This document shows, one piece after another, positions 7,667-14,271 of a DNA stretch of 24,505 bases. The stretch is from an uncultured Mycoplasmatota bacterium (GTDB lineage Bacteria > Bacillota_I > Bacilli_A > RF39 > UBA660), in assembly GCA_900551105.1 (NCBI GenBank), contig URUT01000014.1, positions 1-24,505 of the forward strand. The letters are read 5' to 3'. The translations under genes were made by a program, and so were the position numbers. The notes under the pieces were generated by a model. That model had not been told where the DNA came from and searched no databases. It saw nothing but the letters and a program-made list of their open reading frames with translations. Numbering within the stretch: the stretch's first letter is position 1; every line of letters starts with the position of its first letter.

Positions 7667-8845
7667 CTATTTTACTAAGTTGTATGTATCTTTTGCTATC
7701 ATTAGTTCTTCGTTAGTAGGAACTATGTAGCATGGTATTTTAGATTCTTCTTTAGTAATTAATGTGAATTTGCCACGAGTGTTATTAGCTTCTTCGTCTA
7801 AGACAATTCCTAGTTTAGATAATTTATTAATTATATCTTTTCTTGTCATACTTGAGTTTTCACCAATTCCACCAGTAAAGCAGATTGCATCTATTTTGTC
7901 CATGAAGATTGCTAGTTTGCCAATGTAGCCAACTATTCTGTTTGTAAATAGTTCTTGAGCTAAAATGCATCTTTCATTTCCTGATTCTACACCTTCTTCA
8001 ATGTCTCTTGAGTCATTACTGATTCCTGATACACCAAGAAGTCCACCTTTTTTATTTAAGCTGTCAAGTACTTCTTCCATAGTCATTCCTGATTCTTTCA
8101 TAACATAAGGAACGATAAATGCATCAATGTCTCCTGAACGAGTTCCCATGATTAGTCCTGAGTTAGTTGAGAAGCTCATTGATGTATCAAAGCATTTTCC
8201 ATCTTTAATACTATACATTGAGCAGCCACCACCTAAGTGACAAGTAATTAGATTTACATCTTTCTTACCTAAATAATTTTGCATGTACTCAGTAATATAT
8301 TGATGACTAATTCCATGGTATGCGTATCTTCTTACACCATATTTTTCATACCATTCGTAAGGTGCTGCATACATGTAATTTTCTTTTGGCATTGTTTGAT
8401 GGAAGCCAGTATCAAATACAGCTACTTCTTTAGCATCTGGAATAAATTCTTGGAATGCTTCAATTCCCATTAGATTTGATGGATTATGTAATGGTGCTAG
8501 ATGGAATAAGTTACGGATAGTGTTTGTTACATCTTCAGTAATTATTACACTGTCGGCATACTTGTCGCCACCATGAACTACTCTATGTCCTACTCCACCA
8601 ATTTCATGTAAGTCTTTTATTACATTATAATTGATTAATTCTTCTGTTAAAATTTTTACTGCTTCTTCATGATTTTTTAAAACGCAGTCTTTTTTAATTT
8701 TTTCACCATTCATTTTAATTGAATATAAAGATGTTTCTTCTCCTATTCTTTCAAAAACCCCACTTATTATTTCTTTTTCTTCTGGCATTTCAAATAAAGT
8801 AAACTTTAATGAAGATGATCCAGCATTTACACTTAAAATTTTCAT
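7667..8845 (-). CDS. ackA: Acetate kinase
   Basis: Converts acetyl phosphate and ADP to acetate and ATP, the ATP-yielding step of mixed-acid fermentation. 392 aa from the chosen start, normal for the family. Motifs in order: ILSVNAGSSSLKF (N-terminal phosphate loop), GGVGHRVVHGG, VFDTGFHQTMP, ITCHLGGGCS, IMGTRSGDIDAF with the conserved Arg, and CFTGGIGENSS. The longest frame opens at a TTG at 8872, but GGGTGA sits just before the ATG at 8843-8845 and the family starts there, so the nine extra codons are dropped. Cotranscribed with nrnA. No pta gene is next to it here. It lies behind a structured leader region that contains a terminator-like hairpin. Confidence 0.95.
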   Translation of the reverse strand: MKILSVNAGSSSLKFTLFEMPEEKEIISGVFERIGEETSLYSIKMNGEKIKKDCVLKNHEEAVKILTEELINYNVIKDLHEIGGVGHRVVHGGDKYADSVIITEDVTNTIRNLFHLAPLHNPSNLMGIEAFQEFIPDAKEVAVFDTGFHQTMPKENYMYAAPYEWYEKYGVRRYAYHGISHQYITEYMQNYLGKKDVNLITCHLGGGCSMYSIKDGKCFDTSMSFSTNSGLIMGTRSGDIDAFIVPYVMKESGMTMEEVLDSLNKKGGLLGVSGISNDSRDIEEGVESGNERCILAQELFTNRIVGYIGKLAIFMDKIDAICFTGGIGENSSMTRKDIINKLSKLGIVLDEEANNTRGKFTLITKEESKIPCYIVPTNEELMIAKDTYNLVK

Positions 8846-8870
8846 TTCTTTCACCCGTTTTAATTTTATC

Positions 8871-8904
8871 AAAAAAAAAAGAGTTTTACCACTTTTATTA
8901 AACT
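8871..8904 (-). terminator. Terminator-like hairpin with ten U upstream of ackA
   Basis: A weak stem (AGTTT with AAACT, 8882-8886 with 8900-8904, extendable with one bulged base) is followed on the minus strand by a run of about ten T. It ends only about 25 bases before the ackA start codon, so it is either an attenuator in the ackA leader or the end of a short upstream transcript. The stem is A/T-rich, so confidence is limited. Confidence 0.4.
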
Positions 8905-9030
8905 AATATGTCATTTTTTGAATTTTTAACAAAAAAATAGGACTCCATCATTTGACAGTGTTCATGCAAAAATGATTAAACTTTTTTTCTCACATAGATC
9001 CTTACTTGCGTGTGTCAATGACTTAGGCAA
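8905..9030. other. Structured non-coding region between two terminator-like hairpins
   Basis: No convincing open frame on either strand. It contains an interrupted palindrome CTTGC...GCAAG (9006-9010 with 9026-9030) enclosing GTCA-A-TGAC, a second hairpin ATCATTT/AAATGAT (8947-8953 with 8970-8976), and T7 runs on both strands. The motif TCATT(T)GACA occurs on the plus strand near 8948 and again inverted near 9014-9022. Each copy holds a perfect TTGACA. The minus-strand copy (9013-9018) has a possible -10 TATGTG 16 bases on (8991-8996), and could be the ackA promoter. I match it to no known riboswitch or small RNA. Confidence 0.45.
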
Positions 9031-9058
9031 GAAAAAATATGACGTGTGGTTGTCATAT
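9031..9058 (-). terminator. Intrinsic terminator after the thiI / 48-codon-ORF unit
   Basis: Stem ATATGAC/GTCATAT (9037-9043 with 9052-9058), 8-base loop, then a T run on the minus strand. It begins at the stop codon of the small gene, which supports that gene being the last of the nifS-thiI unit. Confidence 0.8.
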
Positions 9059-9204
9059 TATTTTCTTTTGATATTAGTAAAGTTTTGATTATGGGGTTTA
9101 AAATATTCTTTGAATATATCTGGTTCTATTTCTTTAAAGTTGTAGCCATAATCGTTAGTGTAGTCTTTTAATCTTTCTTTTTTTAATACACTATAATCTT
9201 TCAC
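9058..9204 (-). CDS. Small protein of 48 aa behind thiI, unknown function
   Basis: Not recognised. A GTG codon at 9202-9204 with GGGTGG eight bases upstream opens a 48-codon frame ending TAA at 9058-9060. The product is charged and aromatic-rich (begins MKDYSVLKKERLKDY, then NDYGYNFKEIEPDIFKEYF, ends NFTNIKRK), with no membrane segment and no cysteine. It begins 32 bases after the thiI stop codon, and a terminator starts right at its own stop, so it fits as the third gene of the nifS-thiI unit. Its Shine-Dalgarno lies in a hairpin (9213-9230). It could be a small accessory protein; chance is possible but less likely given the ribosome site and terminator placement. Confidence 0.6.
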   Translation of the reverse strand: MKDYSVLKKERLKDYTNDYGYNFKEIEPDIFKEYFKPHNQNFTNIKRK

Positions 9205-9212
9205 TTTTAACC

Positions 9213-9230
9213 ACCCATTATATTATGGGT
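9213..9230 (-). promoter_or_regulatory. Hairpin covering the ribosome-binding site of the 48-codon gene
   Basis: Six-base-pair inverted repeat ACCCAT/ATGGGT (9213-9218 with 9225-9230) with a 6-base loop, between thiI and the small gene. On the minus-strand RNA the 3' arm overlaps the GGGTGG Shine-Dalgarno of that gene, so folding would hide it. There is no U run, so it is not a terminator. Confidence 0.45.
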
Positions 9231-9236
9231 AGATTT

Positions 9237-10418
9237 TTATAAAATATTAGAAAACTCAGATTTTTCTTCAGGTAATTTAATAGTATTTTTATTTTTTACT
9301 GATTGTAAGTTTAGAGTTCTAAAGTCAAAGGCTTCTTCGTATGTTCTTGCTAGTTTTCTTTCGGGGTTAATTACGGGATGTTCAGGAACAAAGATAGTAC
9401 AGCAGTCTTCGTATGGTAAAATGCTGGTTTCATAAGTATCTATCTTTTTGGCAATGTCTATAATTTCTAGTTTATCTAGGCAGCATACTGGTCTTATTAC
9501 TGGAGTTGTTATAACCTCGTTAATAGTACTTATGCTGGTTAGGGTTTGACTTGCTACTTGGCCAATACTTTCACCATTAATAATACATTTACAGTTTTCT
9601 CTTCTTGCTAGTAGTTCAGCGATGCGATACATTTGCCTTCTCATGATTGTGATCATATATTCTTTTGGACAGTTTTTATAGATTTGTTCTTGAATTTCGG
9701 TAAAGTGAATGATGTGAAGTTTAATATCATTTTGGTAAGTAGATAAGATGCTTGCTAGTTCTTTTACTTTGTTTAAGGCTTCTTTGCTGGTATGAGGAGG
9801 ACTATCAAAGTATATGCATTCTAATTTAATTCCTCTTTTCATAGCAAGGTAGCCAGCTACTGGTGAGTCAATACCACCACTTAACATCAGCAGGCCTTTT
9901 CCTAGGGTGCCAACTGGGTAACCACCGATACCTTTGATTTTTTCAAAATAGATATAGGCTTCATTCTTTCTGATTTCAATATTTATTTCTAGGTTTGGGT
10001 TATGAACGTCTACTTCTATATTTGAGATATTCTTTAGAATGGTACCTCCTACTTTTTTACTTATTTCCATACTATTTATTGGGTATGATTTATCACTTCT
10101 TTTAGTAGTTACTTTGAAAGTTTTAAATTCTTTGTCTTTGAGTAAGTTTAGTAGTTCAGCATTTATTTCTTCTAAGCTGTTAGTTTTTAGTTTATAGCCG
10201 ATATTTATTTCATGAATGCCGAATGTTTTTTTTAAGATGTTTAAAACGTTTTCGTAGTTGCTTGTTTCAATAAACATTCTGCCGTGGTCATAGATAATCT
10301 TGTTATCGATATCTTTTAGAGATTTTTTTATATTATCTCTTAAGGCATTTATAAAAAAATTAATATTATCTTTTTTGGTAGTTAGTTCACCGTATTTAAT
10401 TATTATTATTTTTTCCAT
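9237..10418 (-). CDS. thiI: tRNA 4-thiouridine synthase ThiI (short form without rhodanese domain)
   Basis: Adenylates uridine 8 of tRNA and inserts sulfur to give 4-thiouridine; in many bacteria it also serves thiazole synthesis. 393 aa, matching the Bacillus form that lacks the C-terminal rhodanese domain, so it must take persulfide directly from a cysteine desulfurase. Domains: N-terminal ferredoxin-like region (1-75), THUMP (about 75-165), and PP-loop ATPase with SGGIDSP at 180-186. ATG with AAGGAG upstream. It has its own extended -10 promoter in the 60-base gap after nifS, but is likely also read from nifS. The neighbouring desulfurase is the expected sulfur donor. Confidence 0.95.
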   Translation of the reverse strand: MEKIIIIKYGELTTKKDNINFFINALRDNIKKSLKDIDNKIIYDHGRMFIETSNYENVLNILKKTFGIHEINIGYKLKTNSLEEINAELLNLLKDKEFKTFKVTTKRSDKSYPINSMEISKKVGGTILKNISNIEVDVHNPNLEINIEIRKNEAYIYFEKIKGIGGYPVGTLGKGLLMLSGGIDSPVAGYLAMKRGIKLECIYFDSPPHTSKEALNKVKELASILSTYQNDIKLHIIHFTEIQEQIYKNCPKEYMITIMRRQMYRIAELLARRENCKCIINGESIGQVASQTLTSISTINEVITTPVIRPVCCLDKLEIIDIAKKIDTYETSILPYEDCCTIFVPEHPVINPERKLARTYEEAFDFRTLNLQSVKNKNTIKLPEEKSEFSNIL

Positions 10419-10443
10419 GGTAACTCCTTTGTAAACGTTAATT

Positions 10444-10471
10444 ATTATAACACGGATTTTTTGGTAGTAAA
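10444..10471 (-). promoter_or_regulatory. Extended -10 promoter before thiI
   Basis: -10 TATAAT (10444-10449) with a TG one base upstream (TGTTATAAT) and a weaker -35 TTTACT (10466-10471) 16 bases away. The predicted start near 10437 leaves a short leader with the AAGGAG site. Confidence 0.6.
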
Positions 10472-10478
10472 TACTTTT

Positions 10479-11612
10479 TTATTGGGCTTTGTCTGCTAGC
10501 TCGCTTAGTTTGGTATAGACATTATTAAAGATTTTTAAGAATTCATCTATTTCTTCGGTGGTTGTTAAGTAAGATAAACTAATTCTAATGGTAGTAAGTG
10601 CTCTTACTTTATCACGATATAGGTTAAATACAGTCGGGCTCATTTTACCACTAGCACAGGCAGTGTTGCTACCAACATAAACTTCATGTTTTTCTAGGGC
10701 GTGAATAAAGGTTTCTGGTTTAATGTTCATTAGACTTATATTTAGTACATAAGGAATGGTATTTTTATTTTTATTGATTAGTATCTTTGGATATTCTTTT
10801 AATTTATTGCAGATTTTTTCGTTTAGTTTAGTTACTTTTTCGTTTTTAGCTGGTATGTCTTCTAAGGCAATTCTTAGGGCTTTAGAGAAAGATGCGATTA
10901 GTGGAACTATTGGGGTTCCTGGTCTTAGTTCGTTTTTTGAGCCATAGAATAATGGTTTTATTTTGACTTTAGTATTTTTGTATAGCATACCAATTCCTTT
11001 AACTCCATAGATTTTTTGACTGTCAAATGATGCCATGTCTACGTCTGCAAGATTGATTGGTATTTTACCGACGGCAGCAGTCATATCACTGTGAAATATA
11101 CAGTTAGGGTTTTCTTTATTAATTACTTGTTTGATTATTTTTAGGGGTTGTCTGATGCCCATTTCACTATTTACAGCGCCTATTGTAACTAAAATTGTAT
11201 CACTCGTTACTTTCTTTTTTAGGTCTTCAAAGTCAATTATGCCATTTTCATCGTTGTTTACATAGTCAATGATAAAACCATTTTTTTCTAGGTAAGAACA
11301 AATTTCATAGATGCTTTCATGTTCTAGTTTGCTGGTTAGAATGTGTGAGCCTCTTTTGCCTTTTTCTAGGGCTAGACCGATAATTGCCATATTGTTACTT
11401 TCGGTTGAACCACTTGTATAGATTACTTCGTTTTCTTTAATTTTTAGTAAGCTACTTATTTGTTTTGTGGCATTTAAAAGAAGTTCATGGGATTTAATTC
11501 CAAGTGAATGAAGACTATTAGGATTGGCAAAATAGTCAGTACTTACTTTGTTAAAGCTTTCTAGTATTTCTTTAAGTACTGGGGTTGTACTACTATAATC
11601 TAAATATATCAT
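10479..11612 (-). CDS. nifS: Cysteine desulfurase (NifS/IscS class), divergent PLP site
   Basis: PLP enzyme that takes sulfur from L-cysteine as a persulfide, here most likely for ThiI. 377 aa. Seen: IYLDYSSTTP at the start, H98 in LEHES (the PLP-stacking His), N148 in VNSEMG, the PLP lysine K200 in SQKIYGVKGIGMLY, and the persulfide cysteine C319 in TACASGKMS. Two usual pocket residues differ: the His of SxHK is Gln199, and the Gln of DxxQ is Ala179 (HSDMTAA). ATG with AAAGGAG upstream. Gene order ezrA-nifS-thiI matches Bacillus subtilis (ezrA-nifZ-thiI), so it is the ThiI-dedicated desulfurase. No iscU or sufU is next to it. Confidence 0.92.
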   Translation of the reverse strand: MIYLDYSSTTPVLKEILESFNKVSTDYFANPNSLHSLGIKSHELLLNATKQISSLLKIKENEVIYTSGSTESNNMAIIGLALEKGKRGSHILTSKLEHESIYEICSYLEKNGFIIDYVNNDENGIIDFEDLKKKVTSDTILVTIGAVNSEMGIRQPLKIIKQVINKENPNCIFHSDMTAAVGKIPINLADVDMASFDSQKIYGVKGIGMLYKNTKVKIKPLFYGSKNELRPGTPIVPLIASFSKALRIALEDIPAKNEKVTKLNEKICNKLKEYPKILINKNKNTIPYVLNISLMNIKPETFIHALEKHEVYVGSNTACASGKMSPTVFNLYRDKVRALTTIRISLSYLTTTEEIDEFLKIFNNVYTKLSELADKAQ

Positions 11613-11644
11613 TTTTAATTACTCCTTTATTTGTTTACATGAGC

Positions 11645-11667
11645 AAAAATAAGCTTGACGCTTATTT
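11645..11667 (-). terminator. Intrinsic terminator at the end of ezrA
   Basis: Stem AAATAAGC/GCTTATTT (11647-11654 with 11660-11667), 5-base loop, U run after it. The ezrA stop codon TAA (11662-11664) lies within the first arm. It separates ezrA from nifS. Confidence 0.75.
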
Positions 11668-13380
11668 ATTACTTACTTTTAATATTTTACTGTGAATGTC
11701 TGGATCAGCTTCGCTTACAGCGTTTATTGCTAGTTCTAGACTATTTTTATAATTTCCTTTATAGAATTCTTTTTCAGCTTTTGCAAGGCCAGCATCGACT
11801 TTGATGTTTTCACTTCTAAATCTGTTTCCATAGACAATAGTATTTTCACTTAGTCTAGCGGCTTTAATATAGTCTGTTGTTGTTTTGTATAGTTTTAAGA
11901 CTAGGTCTCTTGCTGTATCTACACGAATATTTAATACTTTAATAGATATTGGTTTTTTGTTTAGTTCATTTATCATATTATCTAGGGCATCAGATGCTTC
12001 TAGAGTTTCAGTGTAGTATTCTTTAGGAATTACTGGTAGTTTGTATGATAATAGAGCGTTTTCACATTTTTTAAAGATTTCTCTAATTTCATCTAACTGC
12101 TCTCTTGCACGAATTTCATCTTCTTTTAGACTGCTTAGATTTCTAAGTGTTAGTTCTAGTTTGTCTTCTTCTTTAACTAGACGGAAGTTTAGATTAACTA
12201 GTTCATCGTTTAGTTTTGAGTATGCGAAAGATTTATTACGATAGTTTTCTACTACAACTTCGTAGTCACTTTGAATGGATTTGATATTTAAATTTAGTTC
12301 ATCTATAATTTTTACTTCATCATCGTTTAAGTCATAGCTATATTTGATGTCTTCTATTTTTGATGTTAAGTTCTTGATGATTGCTAGGAGCTTTTTGCAT
12401 TTAACTCCAATTTTACGGGCATTTTCTTCATAGGCTTTTTTGCTATCTTTTTCTTTTTCAAAGTCATTATATAGTTCATCAAAGTAGTTTACGATGGTTT
12501 CTAGTTCCATTACACTGTCAGTTAGATTTAGGACGTTTAGTCTATCAAAAACATCAGCAATTTTTTTCTCGGCTTCTGAGATATTATAGTCAATATTTAG
12601 ATAGTCTAAGTTATAGCCTTCACTAATTAGTTTATTACTGATTCTTTCAATGTCAGCAATTTTTTCAGGAATTAGTTTTTTGCCCATAACAATGACACTA
12701 GGAGACTCATCTATTACAACTTTTAGGTTACCTACGGCATCATCTAGGGCTTTTACTATTTTAGGTGCTTCGGCATAGGCATTATTTTCCATTGTTAATT
12801 CAAAAGATGCAAATAGTTTATCTACGTTTTCAAATTGGAGTTCAATAGCTTTTTTTATTAGCTCATAGTCATCTATATTATGATGATATTTTAGATATAT
12901 TTCGCGGTAATCTTTTTTTAGTCTTGTGATTATTTCTCTATTTTTGGTTTCGCTTAAAGTTATTTCTTTGATGTCTCTAAGTAAGAATTCGCTTTTGGAT
13001 TTTACGTAGTAAAGCTCTAGTTCTAGTTTTGCGATTGCTTCGTTTATTTTGCGAAACTTGCGTGTTTTAAAGAGATTTTCTAATTCGTTTAGTTTATCAT
13101 CTAAGTCTGGAATATCTTCTTCTTTAATCTTTTTATAACGATTTTGCCAAATTATATAACTTTTTTCTAGATCTTTGTTATTGATTAAAGTTGATAGTTT
13201 GTTTAGTTCTGTAAGAATTGAGCCAGATAATATAAGATTTTTGTTACGTTCTAGTTCTCTTAAGATTTCTTCGTATTTCTTTTTGTTGTGTTTATCAACA
13301 AGCACTAAACATAAGACAATTAAAATAATTGCCACAATAATATAGATAATTCCTAAAACCATACTTGTTTTATCACTCAT
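11662..13380 (-). CDS. ezrA: Septation ring formation regulator EzrA
   Basis: Membrane-anchored spectrin-like protein that binds FtsZ and regulates Z-ring assembly and cell-wall synthesis at the septum. 572 aa, near the family length (about 560-570). One N-terminal membrane helix (about residues 8-28, VLGIIYIIVAIILIVLCLVLV), a short basic region, then almost wholly helical coiled-coil sequence to the end. Motifs such as NEAIAKLELELYYVKSKSEF and the C-terminal FYKGNYKNSLELAINAVSEADP fit EzrA. ATG with AGAGGT upstream. The location upstream of nifS-thiI is conserved in Bacilli and supports the call. Presence implies a walled, FtsZ-dividing cell. Confidence 0.9.
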   Translation of the reverse strand: MSDKTSMVLGIIYIIVAIILIVLCLVLVDKHNKKKYEEILRELERNKNLILSGSILTELNKLSTLINNKDLEKSYIIWQNRYKKIKEEDIPDLDDKLNELENLFKTRKFRKINEAIAKLELELYYVKSKSEFLLRDIKEITLSETKNREIITRLKKDYREIYLKYHHNIDDYELIKKAIELQFENVDKLFASFELTMENNAYAEAPKIVKALDDAVGNLKVVIDESPSVIVMGKKLIPEKIADIERISNKLISEGYNLDYLNIDYNISEAEKKIADVFDRLNVLNLTDSVMELETIVNYFDELYNDFEKEKDSKKAYEENARKIGVKCKKLLAIIKNLTSKIEDIKYSYDLNDDEVKIIDELNLNIKSIQSDYEVVVENYRNKSFAYSKLNDELVNLNFRLVKEEDKLELTLRNLSSLKEDEIRAREQLDEIREIFKKCENALLSYKLPVIPKEYYTETLEASDALDNMINELNKKPISIKVLNIRVDTARDLVLKLYKTTTDYIKAARLSENTIVYGNRFRSENIKVDAGLAKAEKEFYKGNYKNSLELAINAVSEADPDIHSKILKVSNK

Positions 13381-13458
13381 AACTATACCTCTATTATCAT
13401 TTTATCATATTTATTTTATTATTTATACTAAAAGTTTTAGCTCTACTTAGCTATTTTT

Positions 13459-14262
13459 TTATCTTTGACAGTTTTCACAGTAATAAGTACTGCGACCACC
13501 TAACTTGATTCTTTTAATGATAGTGCCGCATTTGCAGGCTTGTCCTTCTTTTTTATGGACTTTTAGAAAATTTTGATAGTTTCCAATTACGCCTAGGGAT
13601 GAGGTGTAACTTTTAATGGTTGTTCCACCTTCTTCTATTGCTTTGGTTAAAATTTCTTTGGCACTAGTTATAATGTTGTCACATTCTTCTAAAGTGATTG
13701 TATTACCTAGTCTAAATGGACTAATTTTTGATTGATATAGTACTTCATCAGCATAGATGTTACCTAGGCCGGCGATGATGTCTTGTTCTAAAAGTAAACT
13801 TTTGATGGGTTTGCTTTTGGCGTGAATGTGAGAGTAAAGTTTTTCTTTGTCCATTGTAAATGGCTCATCAGCTAGCTTTTTTAGGGCTGGATAATTCATG
13901 ATATCTTCCTTATTTACGATGCACATTCTACCAAACTTTCTAGTGTCATGATACCTTAGAGAAACGTTGTCAAAGTTAATTATAATGTGCTCGTGTTTTT
14001 CAATGGGGTCAGCTTTTTCTTTAATGAAGTATTTACCTTCCATTCTTAAATGACTTATTAAGGTAAGCGTGCCAAAGTTAAATAATAAGTATTTGCCTTT
14101 CGTTTCAATGTCTTTTAAAGTGCAGCCTATTAAATTATTTAGGGGCATGCTTTCTGGTTCAATGATTTTAGGATAAATTATGATGGTGTCCGTAACGGTT
14201 TTACCAATAAGTTTTCTTTTTAGGGTGCTTGCTACGGTTCTTACTTCTGCTAATTCTGGCAT
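13459..14262 (-). CDS. mutM: Formamidopyrimidine-DNA glycosylase
   Basis: Removes 8-oxoguanine and formamidopyrimidines from DNA and cuts the abasic site by beta,delta-elimination. 267 aa. Catalytic Pro2 and Glu3 (MPELAEV), the conserved Lys in KGKYLLF, the H2TH region with QDIIAGLGNIYADEVL, and a C-terminal zinc finger C-x-C-x16-C-x2-C (ACKCG ... YYCENCQ) are all present. The usual MPELPEVE start is altered to MPELAEVR, keeping the catalytic residues. It follows polA by 9 bases and its Shine-Dalgarno TAGGAG includes the polA stop codon, so polA-mutM is one unit; the same pair occurs in Bacillus. Confidence 0.95.
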   Translation of the reverse strand: MPELAEVRTVASTLKRKLIGKTVTDTIIIYPKIIEPESMPLNNLIGCTLKDIETKGKYLLFNFGTLTLISHLRMEGKYFIKEKADPIEKHEHIIINFDNVSLRYHDTRKFGRMCIVNKEDIMNYPALKKLADEPFTMDKEKLYSHIHAKSKPIKSLLLEQDIIAGLGNIYADEVLYQSKISPFRLGNTITLEECDNIITSAKEILTKAIEEGGTTIKSYTSSLGVIGNYQNFLKVHKKEGQACKCGTIIKRIKLGGRSTYYCENCQR

Positions 14263-14271
14263 AATTATCTC

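Noticed and set aside
8846..8872. Nine-codon N-terminal extension of acetate kinase from a TTG
   Set aside because: No ribosome site before the TTG, and the family begins at the ATG at 8845, which is preceded by GGGTGA.
8940..8968. Sequence starting GGACTCCATCATTTGACAG as a possible end of a second mobile element
   Set aside because: No convincing inverted partner, target duplication or transposase remnant nearby; the partial match near 9012-9030 is better described as a hairpin or promoter feature.
13433..13460. Short plus-strand hairpin TAGCT/AGCTA followed by T7 between ezrA and mutM
   Set aside because: The stem is only 5 bp and no plus-strand gene is there to terminate; on the minus strand no U run follows, so I do not call a terminator.
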